DNA of 48,311 bases from an uncultured Truepera sp. GTDB lineage: Bacteria; Deinococcota; Deinococci; Deinococcales; Trueperaceae. The notes beneath the pieces are model-generated. The model was not told the origin of the DNA, did no database searches, and worked only from the letters and a program-made list of their open reading frames with translations. Shown here one piece after another: positions 10,652-18,602 of this stretch. Position numbers and translations under genes: made by a program. Location: positions 1-48,311 of the forward strand of contig CADCWP010000316.1 in the NCBI GenBank assembly GCA_902806425.1. The letters are read 5' to 3'. The stretch's first letter is position 1; each line of letters opens with the position of its first letter.

Positions 10652-11254
10652 ATGAACGCAACATCCACCCGCAAACGAGTCGGTACACCGGCCCTGTTCT
10701 TGACCGCTACGCTAGCGATGGCTACAGTTTTGGCCAGCTCAGTCAACAACGTGCCATCACCCGAACGCACCACCGCGCTGGATCGGACATTTAAGGGCAA
10801 CGCTATGGACATCGACCGAAACGCTCCCGCAATCACCCGTGACGAGATCTTCATCGCAGCGCCCCCAAGCATGGTCTGGGACCTGTTCACCGACATCCCC
10901 AGCTGGCCTGAGTGGCATAGCGACATAAGCAGCGCGAGCCTCGAGGGTCCCCTCACCGCCGGAACCGTCTTCCGCTGGAGCACCGCCGGTTTAGACAACA
11001 TCGCTTCTACCATCGGCGAGGTGGTCCCGGAGCAGCGCATCGCCTGGTCGGGCCCGGCCCAAGGGATTATGGGTATTCACGTTTGGACCTTTACAGCAGT
11101 CCAAAACGGGGTGCTCGTCGAGACCGAGGAGTCGTGGAGCGGAGAACCCGTGCTGCAACAGCTCGAGGTTGCGCAGCAGGGGTTAGACCAGTCCATCAGA
11201 TCGTGGCTTGAGAACTTGAAGCGTGAAGCTGAAGCTCGCGCTCAAAACCTTTAG
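10652..11254 (+). CDS. SRPBCC/START-like protein with N-terminal hydrophobic leader
   Basis: Residues 60-200 form an SRPBCC (polyketide cyclase/START-like) ligand-binding domain: EIFIAAPPSMVWDLFTDIPSWPEW, then FRWSTAG, SGPAQGIMGIHVWTF and ETEESWSG, ending with a long helix. Unusually, residues 1-32 hold basic residues then a hydrophobic stretch (ALFLTATLAMATVLASS), which looks like a signal peptide or anchor. The start ATG 10652 has AAAGGAGC upstream. A second ATG at 10805 would give a cytoplasmic protein without the leader. It lies downstream of TetR operator 2 and so is probably induced when the repressor binds its ligand. The ligand or substrate is unknown. Confidence 0.8.
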   Translation: MNATSTRKRVGTPALFLTATLAMATVLASSVNNVPSPERTTALDRTFKGNAMDIDRNAPAITRDEIFIAAPPSMVWDLFTDIPSWPEWHSDISSASLEGPLTAGTVFRWSTAGLDNIASTIGEVVPEQRIAWSGPAQGIMGIHVWTFTAVQNGVLVETEESWSGEPVLQQLEVAQQGLDQSIRSWLENLKREAEARAQNL

Positions 11255-11287
11255 CCTAGCGCCACTTCGGTTACCCACAGCAACCCC

Positions 11288-11317
11288 TTGACACAGCCTA
11301 GAGCGTCGCTCTGTACT
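11288..11317 (+). promoter_or_regulatory. possible promoter of the epimerase gene
   Basis: TTGACA (11288-11293), 18 bases and TGTACT (11312-11317) form a possible promoter upstream of the epimerase gene. The leader would be about 100 bases. Confidence 0.4.
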
Positions 11318-11382
11318 AAGCACCCGTTGTCCAGGCGCTGACCGAACATACACGCAGCACCGGAACTCTCCATCACCACTGC

Positions 11383-11395
11383 CTAACGACGCTAG
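11383..11395. promoter_or_regulatory. degenerate TetR operator 3
   Basis: CTAAC-GAC-GCTAG matches the operator pattern except for one base in the right arm. It lies in the leader of the epimerase gene, 33 bases before its start. The match is weaker than the first two. Confidence 0.4.
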
Positions 11396-11427
11396 CTTTC
11401 AGAACATAGTTCTACAAGGAGTTGAAG

Positions 11428-12423
11428 ATGACCGTGACGAACTCCCAACCCACGGACCCGACCACGACGGAACACGACCGCGACCTGCACCTCATCTTCG
11501 GTACCGGCCCGGCAGGAACAACCTTGAGCGAGGTGCTGCTGTCACAAAACAAACGCGTTCGCTGCATCAACCGTAGTGGCAAAGCCGACCTGCCGCCGGG
11601 CGTCGAAGTGCAAGCTGGCAACGCGCTCGACTCGGCGGCGGTACGTGAGCTTTGTAAAGATGCTGCGGTCGTCTACCACTGTGCCAACGTACCCTACCCC
11701 CAGCAAGTGGAGCTGATGCCCCGCTTTGGGGCCAACATCATCGAGGGTGCGGCCCGGGCGAACGCAAAGCTGATCGTGCTCGACACCCTGTACATGTACG
11801 GCCAAACGCACGGCTCGCCGATGACGGAAGAGACGCCCTACGCCGCCACTACACGTAAGGGTCGGATGCGCGCGCAGCTTGCGGAGGGCTACTTGGCGGC
11901 GCACAAGGCGGGAACGGTGCGCGTAGCCCTTGGTCGCGCCGCCGATTTCTTCGGACCACGGGTCCTGAACTCTGCCCTCGGCGACCGCGTTTTTCCCCCT
12001 GCGCTGGCGGGCAAGCCGATGCAACTGCTCGGCAACCTCGAGCTGCCGCACAGCTACGCTTACATCGGCGACGTCGCCCGTGGGTTAGGGGCGCTGGCTG
12101 AGCGCGATGAGGCGCTCGGTCGCGCCTGGCTGCTCCCGGTCGTTGCGCCGCCGCCCACGCAGCGGGAGATGGCGCAGAGGATTGCCGAGCAACTCGGGCA
12201 ACCCGTGCGGACGCAGGCACTGCCAAAAGTAGCGATCCGCGCCTTCGGCTTGGTCGATCCGTTTATGCGCGAGTTTGTCGAGATGTTCTACCAGTATACG
12301 GAGCCGCAGATCGTCGACTCACGGGCGTTTGAACAAGCACTTGGCCTCGAGGCAACGCCGCTCGCTGAGGCTCTGCGCGCAACGGTCTCCTGGTATCGGC
12401 GGAGGGCTGACGCCGCAGTTTAA
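11428..12423 (+). CDS. NAD-dependent epimerase/dehydratase family protein (extended SDR)
   Basis: The 331-residue protein has the nucleotide-binding loop HLIFGTGPAGTTLSEVLL at about residues 23-40, a GxGxxG variant of the Rossmann fold. An acidic CKDAAVVYHCANVPYP segment, LIVLDTLYMYGQ and the substrate half (LGRAADFFGPRVLNS, PHSYAYIGDVARGL) mark it as an extended short-chain dehydrogenase. The usual Tyr-x-x-x-Lys is not clean, so catalysis may be altered. ATG 11428 is chosen because AAGGAG sits six bases upstream; a TTG two codons earlier would overlap that site. It probably belongs to the TetR regulon with the SRPBCC gene. Confidence 0.82.
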   Translation: MTVTNSQPTDPTTTEHDRDLHLIFGTGPAGTTLSEVLLSQNKRVRCINRSGKADLPPGVEVQAGNALDSAAVRELCKDAAVVYHCANVPYPQQVELMPRFGANIIEGAARANAKLIVLDTLYMYGQTHGSPMTEETPYAATTRKGRMRAQLAEGYLAAHKAGTVRVALGRAADFFGPRVLNSALGDRVFPPALAGKPMQLLGNLELPHSYAYIGDVARGLGALAERDEALGRAWLLPVVAPPPTQREMAQRIAEQLGQPVRTQALPKVAIRAFGLVDPFMREFVEMFYQYTEPQIVDSRAFEQALGLEATPLAEALRATVSWYRRRADAAV

Positions 12424-12554
12424 ACGTCTCCACAACCTTGAAAGAGGTGATAGCGAGGCGGCCCTATGCAAACGTCGACGTTAGAGCGATAAGCTCACTA
12501 CGCTGACGTTCGGTGGAAATGGTGCTTGGTTTTGGGGTTTGAAGGGGGCTGGGT

Positions 12555-12779
12555 ATGGGGTTTACCAACAAGCAGGTGCGCGTTTGGTCGAGATGGATTC
12601 ACCTGATCGGGGCGTGGCTTATTGGTGCTTTTGTCTACTCACCGGGGCGTGACGAGGCCTGGTTCGTCCTGGTGATGCAGCTCGGGGTGATTCCCGTTCT
12701 CACCCTTACGGGTATAGCGATGTGGAAGCAGGCCCTCGTTGGGCGCTGGTTGGGCACAGGCCACCCAACTAAAATGTAA
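12555..12779 (+). CDS. small two-helix membrane protein
   Basis: This 74-residue protein has two hydrophobic helices (WIHLIGAWLIGAFVY and WFVLVMQLGVIPVLTLTGIAMW) separated by a charged loop, with a basic C-terminal tail. I recognise no family with certainty. AAGGGGG precedes ATG 12555. It ends three bases before the GMC oxidoreductase start, so the two are probably one operon. Confidence 0.65.
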   Translation: MGFTNKQVRVWSRWIHLIGAWLIGAFVYSPGRDEAWFVLVMQLGVIPVLTLTGIAMWKQALVGRWLGTGHPTKM

Positions 12780-12782
12780 GGG

Positions 12783-14477
12783 ATGAATCAAACGCACTTC
12801 GATACAGTGATCGTCGGCAGCGGTTTTGGCGGCTCGGTGATGGCCTACCGCCTCGCGGAAGCGGGCCGGGAGGTCTGTCTTCTCGAGAAGGGCAAAGCCT
12901 ACCCACCCGGTTCGTTTCCCCGCAGTCCGTATAACGCGCACGACAACTTCTGGGACCCCAAAGAGGGGCGCTACGGCCTGTTCGACCTCTGGTCGTTTCA
13001 CCGGATTCACGCCCTGGTCGCCAGCGGTTTGGGGGGTGGCTCGCTCGTCTACGCCAACGTGCTGGTCCGTAAAGACGAAGCGTGGTTCGTCAACGAGAAC
13101 CTTTCGCAAGGCGGCTACGAAAACTGGCCCGTCACCCGCGCCGACCTCGAGCCGCACTACGACCGGGTTGAACAGGTGCTCTCGCCCAAGCCCTATCCCT
13201 TTGAGTTTGCGCCCTACTCGGGTACGTCGAAGACCCAGGCCTTCTGGACGGCGACCAAACGAGCAGGGCTCGAGCCGTTTTTCCCCGGCTTAGCCGTGAC
13301 CTTCGCTAATGGCGACGCCGCCCCGGTTCCGGGCGAGCCGATCCACGAAGCCGAACCCAACCTGCATGGTCGCACGCGCCTGACCTGCCGCCTCTGCGGT
13401 GAGTGCGACGTGGGCTGTAACTACGGCTCCAAGAACACCCTCGACTACACCTACCTCTCGGCGGCCGCGCGCTGTGGTGCCGAGCTGCGTACAGGCTGTG
13501 AGGTCAAATCGTTTGCGCCGCGCGACGTGGGCGGCTACACCGTGACCTATGTGGAACATCCGCTGACTGCGGCTGGTCCTGCGGACGAGTCCGCTCCCAG
13601 CACGTCGCATACCGTGACCGCCGACCGGCTGGTGCTCTCAGCAGGCGCTCTCGGCTCGACCTACTTGCTGCTCAAAAACCGAATCGCCTTCCCGCGCCTT
13701 AGTCGGCGGCTCGGCACCTGCTTTTCCGGCAACGGCGACCTGCTCACCTTCGTTCGAAAGCGCCCGAACGCACAGGCTGACCCGGAGATGCCTGCGGTCA
13801 TCGACCCGACGTTCGGCCCCGTCATCACCAGTGCCGCGCGGGTCGGCGACGCGCTCGACGGTGACGGCTCGAGCGGGCGCGGCTTCTATCTCGAGGACGC
13901 CGGGTTTCCCGCTCACCTGGCCTGGGCTTTGCAGGTTATGGCTGCGCCGGGACCGCTCCTCACCCTGCTTAGCCAGCGGTTTTTATGGGACTGGACGGGC
14001 AAAGGCGCTGATCCCCGCCTCCCGTCACAGCTTGCACGTATGTTGAGCGGGAACACCCTAGCGGGGGGCGTGCTGCCGCTTTTAGGCATGGGGCATGACG
14101 TGCCCGACGGTCGGCTGAGGCTCCGGGCCGGGCGACTGGACGTCGATTGGAACCGGCGCGCGTCGAAAGACTATTTCAAACGTGCCAGGGCGACGTCACA
14201 GCGCGTCGCCCAGGAACTGGGCGCGACGTTCGCCGACAACCCCATCCGCTATCTCAACCGGCTCGTGACCGTTCACCCGCTGGGAGGCTGTCCGATGGGG
14301 CGCAACGAGGAGGAGGGCGTCGTCGACTCCTACGGCGAGGTCTTTAACTACCCGGACCTATGCGTCGTGGACGGCGCGATGATGCCGGGTCCGGTCGGCG
14401 CTAACCCGAGCCTCACGATAGCCGCCCTCGCCGACCGCTGCGCCGACCGTCTTTTAGAAAAAAGGAGGCGTGGATGA
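12783..14477 (+). CDS. GMC-type FAD-dependent oxidoreductase (cholesterol oxidase-like)
   Basis: The 564-residue flavoprotein starts with the FAD Rossmann motif VIVGSGFGGSVMAYRLAEAG (residues 8-27) and a second FAD contact in ASGLGGGSLVYANVLVR. A Cys-rich loop (TCRLCGECDVGCNYGSKNTLD, about residues 201-221) is typical of the bacterial cholesterol-oxidase-like subgroup. The C-terminus has the GMC active-site part VHPLGGCPMG and the FAD-closing segment GPVGANPSLTIAALADRC. These enzymes oxidise alcohols, often sterols or other lipids; the substrate here is unknown. There is no signal peptide. It overlaps the next gene by four bases (ATGA). Confidence 0.9.
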   Translation: MNQTHFDTVIVGSGFGGSVMAYRLAEAGREVCLLEKGKAYPPGSFPRSPYNAHDNFWDPKEGRYGLFDLWSFHRIHALVASGLGGGSLVYANVLVRKDEAWFVNENLSQGGYENWPVTRADLEPHYDRVEQVLSPKPYPFEFAPYSGTSKTQAFWTATKRAGLEPFFPGLAVTFANGDAAPVPGEPIHEAEPNLHGRTRLTCRLCGECDVGCNYGSKNTLDYTYLSAAARCGAELRTGCEVKSFAPRDVGGYTVTYVEHPLTAAGPADESAPSTSHTVTADRLVLSAGALGSTYLLLKNRIAFPRLSRRLGTCFSGNGDLLTFVRKRPNAQADPEMPAVIDPTFGPVITSAARVGDALDGDGSSGRGFYLEDAGFPAHLAWALQVMAAPGPLLTLLSQRFLWDWTGKGADPRLPSQLARMLSGNTLAGGVLPLLGMGHDVPDGRLRLRAGRLDVDWNRRASKDYFKRARATSQRVAQELGATFADNPIRYLNRLVTVHPLGGCPMGRNEEEGVVDSYGEVFNYPDLCVVDGAMMPGPVGANPSLTIAALADRCADRLLEKRRRG

Positions 14478-15130
14478 AAGCGGGACTTACCTTTACCGAA
14501 ACGCTGCAAGGTCACCTCAGCTTTGGCGAGCACGACCCACAGAGGGGCGCACTCCGAGGTACCCAGGAGGGCAACAAGATTTTTTGTCACCTCGAGGTGA
14601 ACGTCGGCGACGTGGAGCGGTTCTATCTGCCGCCGCAGCCCGACAACGCCCTATCGGGCTGGGTGTACAGCAGTGCTCTCGGCAAAAGACTTCCGGTAGC
14701 GCGTGGCAACCTAAGGTTTTTCGTCAAGGACAAATCCGCAACGACCGGCGTGGTGACCTATCAGCTCCGCTACTGCCTGCTGCTTTTTGACGAGCTGGGT
14801 CATCCGCTCACCGTTGTGGGTGTCAAGACAATTGGGGGGAGCCACCTGGGTCGCCTGTGGAAAGACGCCACGACCGTCCGTATTCATCTCTATAAGGGCG
14901 ACAGGTTTGCGGACGTTGCAGGGGTGAGTGACGCTCATATAGGGCACGTACAAGGTTTAGAAACGCTAGCCGCAGGCGTCATCAGTGTCAGGCCGCTCGC
15001 TTTTTTACGGCAACTCACGACGCTTCGCGCCGCAGACCCTCGCAGCGTCGTGCGCTTCGGCGGCCTGTTCATGAAACGTTTGCTGGGAGCGTACGCTCTG
15101 GGTGCTCGAGCCGACCGAGGGGCGCGCTAG
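14474..15130 (+). CDS. conserved protein linked to GMC/cholesterol oxidase-like enzymes
   Basis: The 218-residue protein starts GLTFTETLQGHLSFGE, a phrase I associate with the extra domain that accompanies bacterial cholesterol-oxidase-like GMC proteins. Beta-rich segments follow (LPVARGNLRFFVKDK, YQLRYCLLLFDELGHPLTVVGVKTI, LWKDATTVRIHLYKG), consistent with a barrel that could hold a lipid. The C-terminal 60 residues are helical and basic. The start overlaps the oxidoreductase stop, so the pair are almost certainly co-translated. It has no catalytic motif that I can name, and its role as a partner is inferred. Confidence 0.7.
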   Translation: MKAGLTFTETLQGHLSFGEHDPQRGALRGTQEGNKIFCHLEVNVGDVERFYLPPQPDNALSGWVYSSALGKRLPVARGNLRFFVKDKSATTGVVTYQLRYCLLLFDELGHPLTVVGVKTIGGSHLGRLWKDATTVRIHLYKGDRFADVAGVSDAHIGHVQGLETLAAGVISVRPLAFLRQLTTLRAADPRSVVRFGGLFMKRLLGAYALGARADRGAR

Positions 15131-15371
15131 AAAGGACCCCAACTCGGCTACGCGACTTTCTCTAGTTCAGCCGCTGGTTCATGGCGGATCACCTAGCTAG
15201 AGGATTAGGAAAGCAACCCCTCGAGACTGCACGAGGCCGTCCGGAGTTGCGTGCGTGCAGCTGGGCGTTATCTACTAAGGATGTGTACGCGCTTCACGTC
15301 CAATTCGGCCGCGAGCGCCCCGCTGCGCCCGAGCGGGCGACGCGCCGTAAGGGCGTCCTCACGGAGAAGGC
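15131..15371. other. non-coding gap before lysZ
   Basis: These 241 bases separate the GMC operon from lysZ. An open frame at 15181-15375 has no family resemblance and overlaps lysZ, so I do not call it. The only functional element I can support is GGAGAAGG at 15362-15369, the ribosome site of lysZ. No convincing promoter was seen. Confidence 0.5.
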
Positions 15372-16175
15372 ATGATCATCGTCAAGGTGGGTGGTTCACT
15401 TGGTATCGACTACGCCGCTCTCTGTGAAGACGTGGCCGCCCTCTATAAAGAGGGCCGAAAGCTCATCGTGGTTCACGGTGGCAGCGCTGAAACGAACCGC
15501 GTCGCCGCAGCGCTAGGCCATCCGCCCAAATTCGTCACCAGCCCGTCGGGGTACACAAGCCGCTTCACTGACCGAAAGACGCTCGAGATCTTCGAGATGG
15601 TCTACTGCGGTGTGCAGAACAAAGGTCTGGTGGAGCGGTTACAGCGTCTGGGGGTCAACGCCGTCGGGCTTTCCGGTCTGGACGGGCGCATCTTTGAAGG
15701 TAAACATAAAGATACCGTGCGGAGCGTTGAAGACGGCAAGGTCAAGGTGCTGCGTGGCGACCATACCGGCACCGTCGAGCGGGTCAACACCGGACTGTTG
15801 ACGCTGCTTTTAGATAACGGCTACCTGCCCGTGCTGACGCCACCCGGCTCGAGCTATGAGGGCGTCGCTGTCAACGTCGACGGTGACCGGGCGGCGGCGG
15901 CGTTGGCGGTCGCGTTTGGGGCCGAGGCGCTGCTCTTGCTGTCGAACGTCCCCGGACTGTTGCGCGATTTTCCCGATGAGGCGTCGCTTATCGCAGAGAT
16001 TCCGGCAGGGGAGGTTGAGGCGTATCTCGAGTTTGCCCACGACCGGATGAAGAAGAAGGTCTTGGGCGCTGCCGAAGCGGTGCGGGGCGGCGTCAAGCGG
16101 GTGGTGTTTGGGGACGCGCGCGTTTCAAAGCCGGTCACGGCGGCCCTCGCCGGACGCGGTACAGTAGTTCGGTAG
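15372..16175 (+). CDS. lysZ: LysW-aminoadipate kinase LysZ (ArgB family)
   Basis: The 267-residue amino-acid kinase phosphorylates LysW-bound alpha-aminoadipate. The N-terminal IVKVGGSLGID phosphate loop, the VVHGGSAETNRVA substrate loop and the later NVDGDRAAAALA and LLLLSNVPGLLRD segments are those of the ArgB/LysZ family. HDRMKKKVLGAAEAV near the end supplies the conserved Lys. The GKHKDTVRSVEDGK stretch with VNTGLL is typical of LysZ rather than classical ArgB. ATG 15372 follows GGAGAAGG. The next gene starts on the last base of its stop. It is separated from lysY by 8.9 kb of accessory genes. Confidence 0.92.
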   Translation: MIIVKVGGSLGIDYAALCEDVAALYKEGRKLIVVHGGSAETNRVAAALGHPPKFVTSPSGYTSRFTDRKTLEIFEMVYCGVQNKGLVERLQRLGVNAVGLSGLDGRIFEGKHKDTVRSVEDGKVKVLRGDHTGTVERVNTGLLTLLLDNGYLPVLTPPGSSYEGVAVNVDGDRAAAALAVAFGAEALLLLSNVPGLLRDFPDEASLIAEIPAGEVEAYLEFAHDRMKKKVLGAAEAVRGGVKRVVFGDARVSKPVTAALAGRGTVVR

Positions 16176-16621
16176 TGCGCCGAGACATCTCCTTGGAGAT
16201 CGGCGCGCACCACTTCAACTACCGTGTGGCCGCGATTGTCCGCCGTGAGGACGCCTTTCTGGTATGCCGCTCCCGACGTGACAACTTTTGTTTTCTTCCG
16301 GGCGGCAGAGTGCAAGACGGTGAAGCCGCCTCGGACGCCCTGACGCGAGAGGAGCTTGGGCTCGAGGTGAGGGCTAAACGCGCCGTGTTCTTCACCGAGA
16401 ACTTTTTTAGTCTGCACGGGAGGCGGTTTCACGAGCTTTGCCTGTACTATGAGGTCGCTTTGCCTACCACCGGGTCGCTTCCGCGGGTCGCTGACGATGA
16501 TGAGCTGGTGTGGTTGAACGTGGCGGCTATAGCAGACGCCAACCTAAAACCCGGCTTTTTAGCAGCGCGCCTCGAAAACCTCCCTGAGACCCTGGAGCAT
16601 CTCGTGCTTTACGATAGCTAG
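16175..16621 (+). CDS. Nudix-fold protein with shortened Nudix helix
   Basis: The 148-residue protein has the Nudix strand pattern (RVAAIVRREDAFLVCRSRRD) and box start FLPGGRVQDGEAASDALTRE. After the RE pair, however, the sequence runs straight into ELGLEV: three residues of the canonical RE-U-x-EE-x-GU helix are absent, including one metal-binding Glu. All of this is visible in frame, so the change is an in-frame nine-base loss and not a frameshift. The enzyme may be inactive or altered. The GTG start at 16175 overlaps the lysZ stop by one base, so it is co-transcribed with lysZ and probably with lysJ, which follows ten bases later. Confidence 0.8.
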   Translation: MRRDISLEIGAHHFNYRVAAIVRREDAFLVCRSRRDNFCFLPGGRVQDGEAASDALTREELGLEVRAKRAVFFTENFFSLHGRRFHELCLYYEVALPTTGSLPRVADDDELVWLNVAAIADANLKPGFLAARLENLPETLEHLVLYDS

Positions 16622-16631
16622 AGGAGACCCC

Positions 16632-17831
16632 ATGTCGCAAACGCAGACGAGAACACAAGAAATTCTGGCTCGAGACGCCGAGCACCACACCGGCCTCTGG
16701 CACCCGGACATCGTCTTTACCCACGGTGACGGCGTCAAGCTCTACGACGCCGAGGGCAACGCGTACTTGGACTGTATGGCGGGAATCGCGGTCGCCAGCG
16801 TCGGTCACGGCAACAAACGCCTCGCCCGGGCGCTCGCCGAACAGGCCGAAAAGCTCATCATCGTCTCCCAAGCGCACGGTAACGACACGCGGGTGCGGTT
16901 CTACGAAAAACTCTTTGCGGCTCTTCCCGAGTCGCTCGGTCTGACGCGGGTCTTTATGGCGAACTCGGGCAGCGAGGTCAACGAGGCAGCCCTTAAATGG
17001 GCGCGGGTCGCTACCGGACGGGGCGGCTTCGTAGCGGCCAAACGCGGCTTTTCAGGCCGGACGCTCGGGGTGCTGGGGCTGACCTGGGAACCCAAATACC
17101 GCGAGCCGTTCGAGCCGCTGCCCTACGAAACGACCTTCATCGGTTTTAACAACATCGGCGAGCTGGACGCGGCGATTACCGAGGAGACGGCGGCGGTATT
17201 TTTGGAGCCCGTCCAGGGTGAGGGCGGGATGCACCCGGCGGACCCGGCGTTTTTAGAGGCAGCCAGGGCCTTGACCCGCGAACGCGGCGCGCTGCTCATC
17301 ATGGACGAGGTGCAGTCCGGCGTCGGGCGCACCGGTAAATTTCTGGCTTCGGAGCACTTCGGTGTAGCGCCCGATATGGTGACGCTCGCCAAAGGTCTGG
17401 GTGGCGGCGTCCCTATCGGCGCGCTGCTGATGACGGACGAGGTGGCCGCGAAGATGCCTGCGGGCGGCCACGGTACGACCTTCGGCGGGAACGCCCTGGC
17501 GTCGGCGGCTGCGGTGGCGGTTTTGGAGGAGTTCGAGGCGCGCAATCTCGTTCAGAACGCCGCCGAAGTCGGAGCGTACTTTCAGGAGCGGTTGCGCGCG
17601 CTAAACGCCCCGCAGATTCGCTCCGTGCGGGGCATGGGCCTGATGATCGGCGTCGAGTTTAGGGGCAAGGTCGCGCCTATTGTCGCCGGGTTACGTGACG
17701 CTCGCGTGCTGGTCATCAACGCCGGGGCGACGGTCATCCGCTTTGTGCCGCCACTGATCATCACCAAAGGGGAGGTGGATGAGGTGGTGAGGCGGCTTGG
17801 GGTGGTGCTCGAGCGCAACAAGCCGAGCTAA
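16632..17831 (+). CDS. lysJ: LysW-aminoadipate semialdehyde aminotransferase LysJ (ArgD family)
   Basis: The 399-residue class III PLP aminotransferase converts the LysW-bound semialdehyde to LysW-lysine. It shows the N-terminal [38 protein letters not shown] for PLP phosphate binding, [16 protein letters not shown] with the PLP-ring Asp, and [16 protein letters not shown], which carries the Schiff-base Lys (about residue 254). The length fits ArgD/LysJ. The ribosome site GAGGAGA precedes ATG 16632. Placement directly after lysZ favours LysJ over ArgD or a GABA aminotransferase; it may act in both arginine and lysine pathways. Confidence 0.92.
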   Translation: MSQTQTRTQEILARDAEHHTGLWHPDIVFTHGDGVKLYDAEGNAYLDCMAGIAVASVGHGNKRLARALAEQAEKLIIVSQAHGNDTRVRFYEKLFAALPESLGLTRVFMANSGSEVNEAALKWARVATGRGGFVAAKRGFSGRTLGVLGLTWEPKYREPFEPLPYETTFIGFNNIGELDAAITEETAAVFLEPVQGEGGMHPADPAFLEAARALTRERGALLIMDEVQSGVGRTGKFLASEHFGVAPDMVTLAKGLGGGVPIGALLMTDEVAAKMPAGGHGTTFGGNALASAAAVAVLEEFEARNLVQNAAEVGAYFQERLRALNAPQIRSVRGMGLMIGVEFRGKVAPIVAGLRDARVLVINAGATVIRFVPPLIITKGEVDEVVRRLGVVLERNKPS

Positions 17832-17862
17832 GATATACACGCGTTTTTGAGAGGAGCGTCCC

Positions 17863-18288
17863 GTGCTCACGGCTTTCCTTGAAGACCTTAAAAAGTGGGT
17901 GGCGACGCAACTTGATGTCGTCGGGGCTGCACTTGTAGGCTCCTACGCGCGCAACGCTGCCACAGAAGCGTCCGACATCGACGTGATTATTTTGACGACG
18001 GCTGTAGAGAAGTATTTTTTAGGCGAGCAGTGGGCGTCGCTGTTTGGGCAGGTTCAAAAAGCGGGTGTCGAAGATTGGGGTGCCGTCAGGACGTTGCGCG
18101 TCTCTTACCGGGACGGGCTCGAGGTCGAGTTCAACTTTTCCTCACCCGCTTGGGCCAGCGTTCCGGTCGATTTTGGCACCCACCAGGTTGTTTCGGATGG
18201 AATGAAGATTGTTTTTGACCCGCAAGGGACGCTCGGGTCCCTTCAGCGGGCGGTACTGAGTACATCAGCACACGCAAGCGGCGTGTAA
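17863..18288 (+). CDS. nucleotidyltransferase-domain protein
   Basis: The 141-residue protein has the minimal nucleotidyltransferase (polymerase beta-like) signature ALVGSYARNAATEASDIDVI (about residues 24-43): the GS dipeptide and the D-x-D metal pair. A third acidic residue lies in LEVEFNF. The fold resembles aminoglycoside nucleotidyltransferases or MNT antitoxins. No HEPN partner gene lies beside it, so a toxin-antitoxin role is not supported. The start is GTG 17863 with GAGAGGAGC upstream. Confidence 0.82.
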   Translation: MLTAFLEDLKKWVATQLDVVGAALVGSYARNAATEASDIDVIILTTAVEKYFLGEQWASLFGQVQKAGVEDWGAVRTLRVSYRDGLEVEFNFSSPAWASVPVDFGTHQVVSDGMKIVFDPQGTLGSLQRAVLSTSAHASGV

Positions 18289-18312
18289 CCAACGTTGTAA
18301 AGGAGCCCCACC

Positions 18313-18579
18313 ATGAGCCAACCCCTGCGCGAACCCCTCGAGCACCTCCACCGCGAACTGGACGAGGCAAACGCTAAAGAAGCACACCCCCCTTTGTCCG
18401 AGCTGCAACGCGACACCAAAACCACCTTGGAACACCCCGACCACCACGCCGCGCTCGAGGCCGACGTCAGCTTTCGGGGTCGGCTCGAGGAGGCTGTCAG
18501 GCGTTACGAAGCGTCGCATCCGAACGTCACCCGCGCCGCTCAAAACGTGCTTGACGTGCTGACTGCCAACGGCCTCTAA
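18313..18579 (+). CDS. DUF4404 family protein
   Basis: This 88-residue hydrophilic, fully helical protein (LREPLEHLHRELDEA, a middle DVSFRGRLEEAVRRYEASHP and TRAAQNVLDVLTANGL) matches the DUF4404 pattern as I know it. The function of that family is unknown. A strong AAAGGAG lies before ATG 18313. It sits between the nucleotidyltransferase and MarC genes and is probably cytoplasmic. Confidence 0.72.
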   Translation: MSQPLREPLEHLHRELDEANAKEAHPPLSELQRDTKTTLEHPDHHAALEADVSFRGRLEEAVRRYEASHPNVTRAAQNVLDVLTANGL

Positions 18580-18602
18580 GGTGAAGCCGACTACCCTTTA
18601 AG

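Noticed and set aside
15181-15375. 64-codon open frame before lysZ
   Set aside because: It has an odd Arg-rich composition and no family resemblance, lacks a ribosome site and overlaps the lysZ start.
17863-18288. Nucleotidyltransferase as part of a MNT-HEPN toxin-antitoxin pair
   Set aside because: No HEPN-domain gene is next to it; the following gene is DUF4404.
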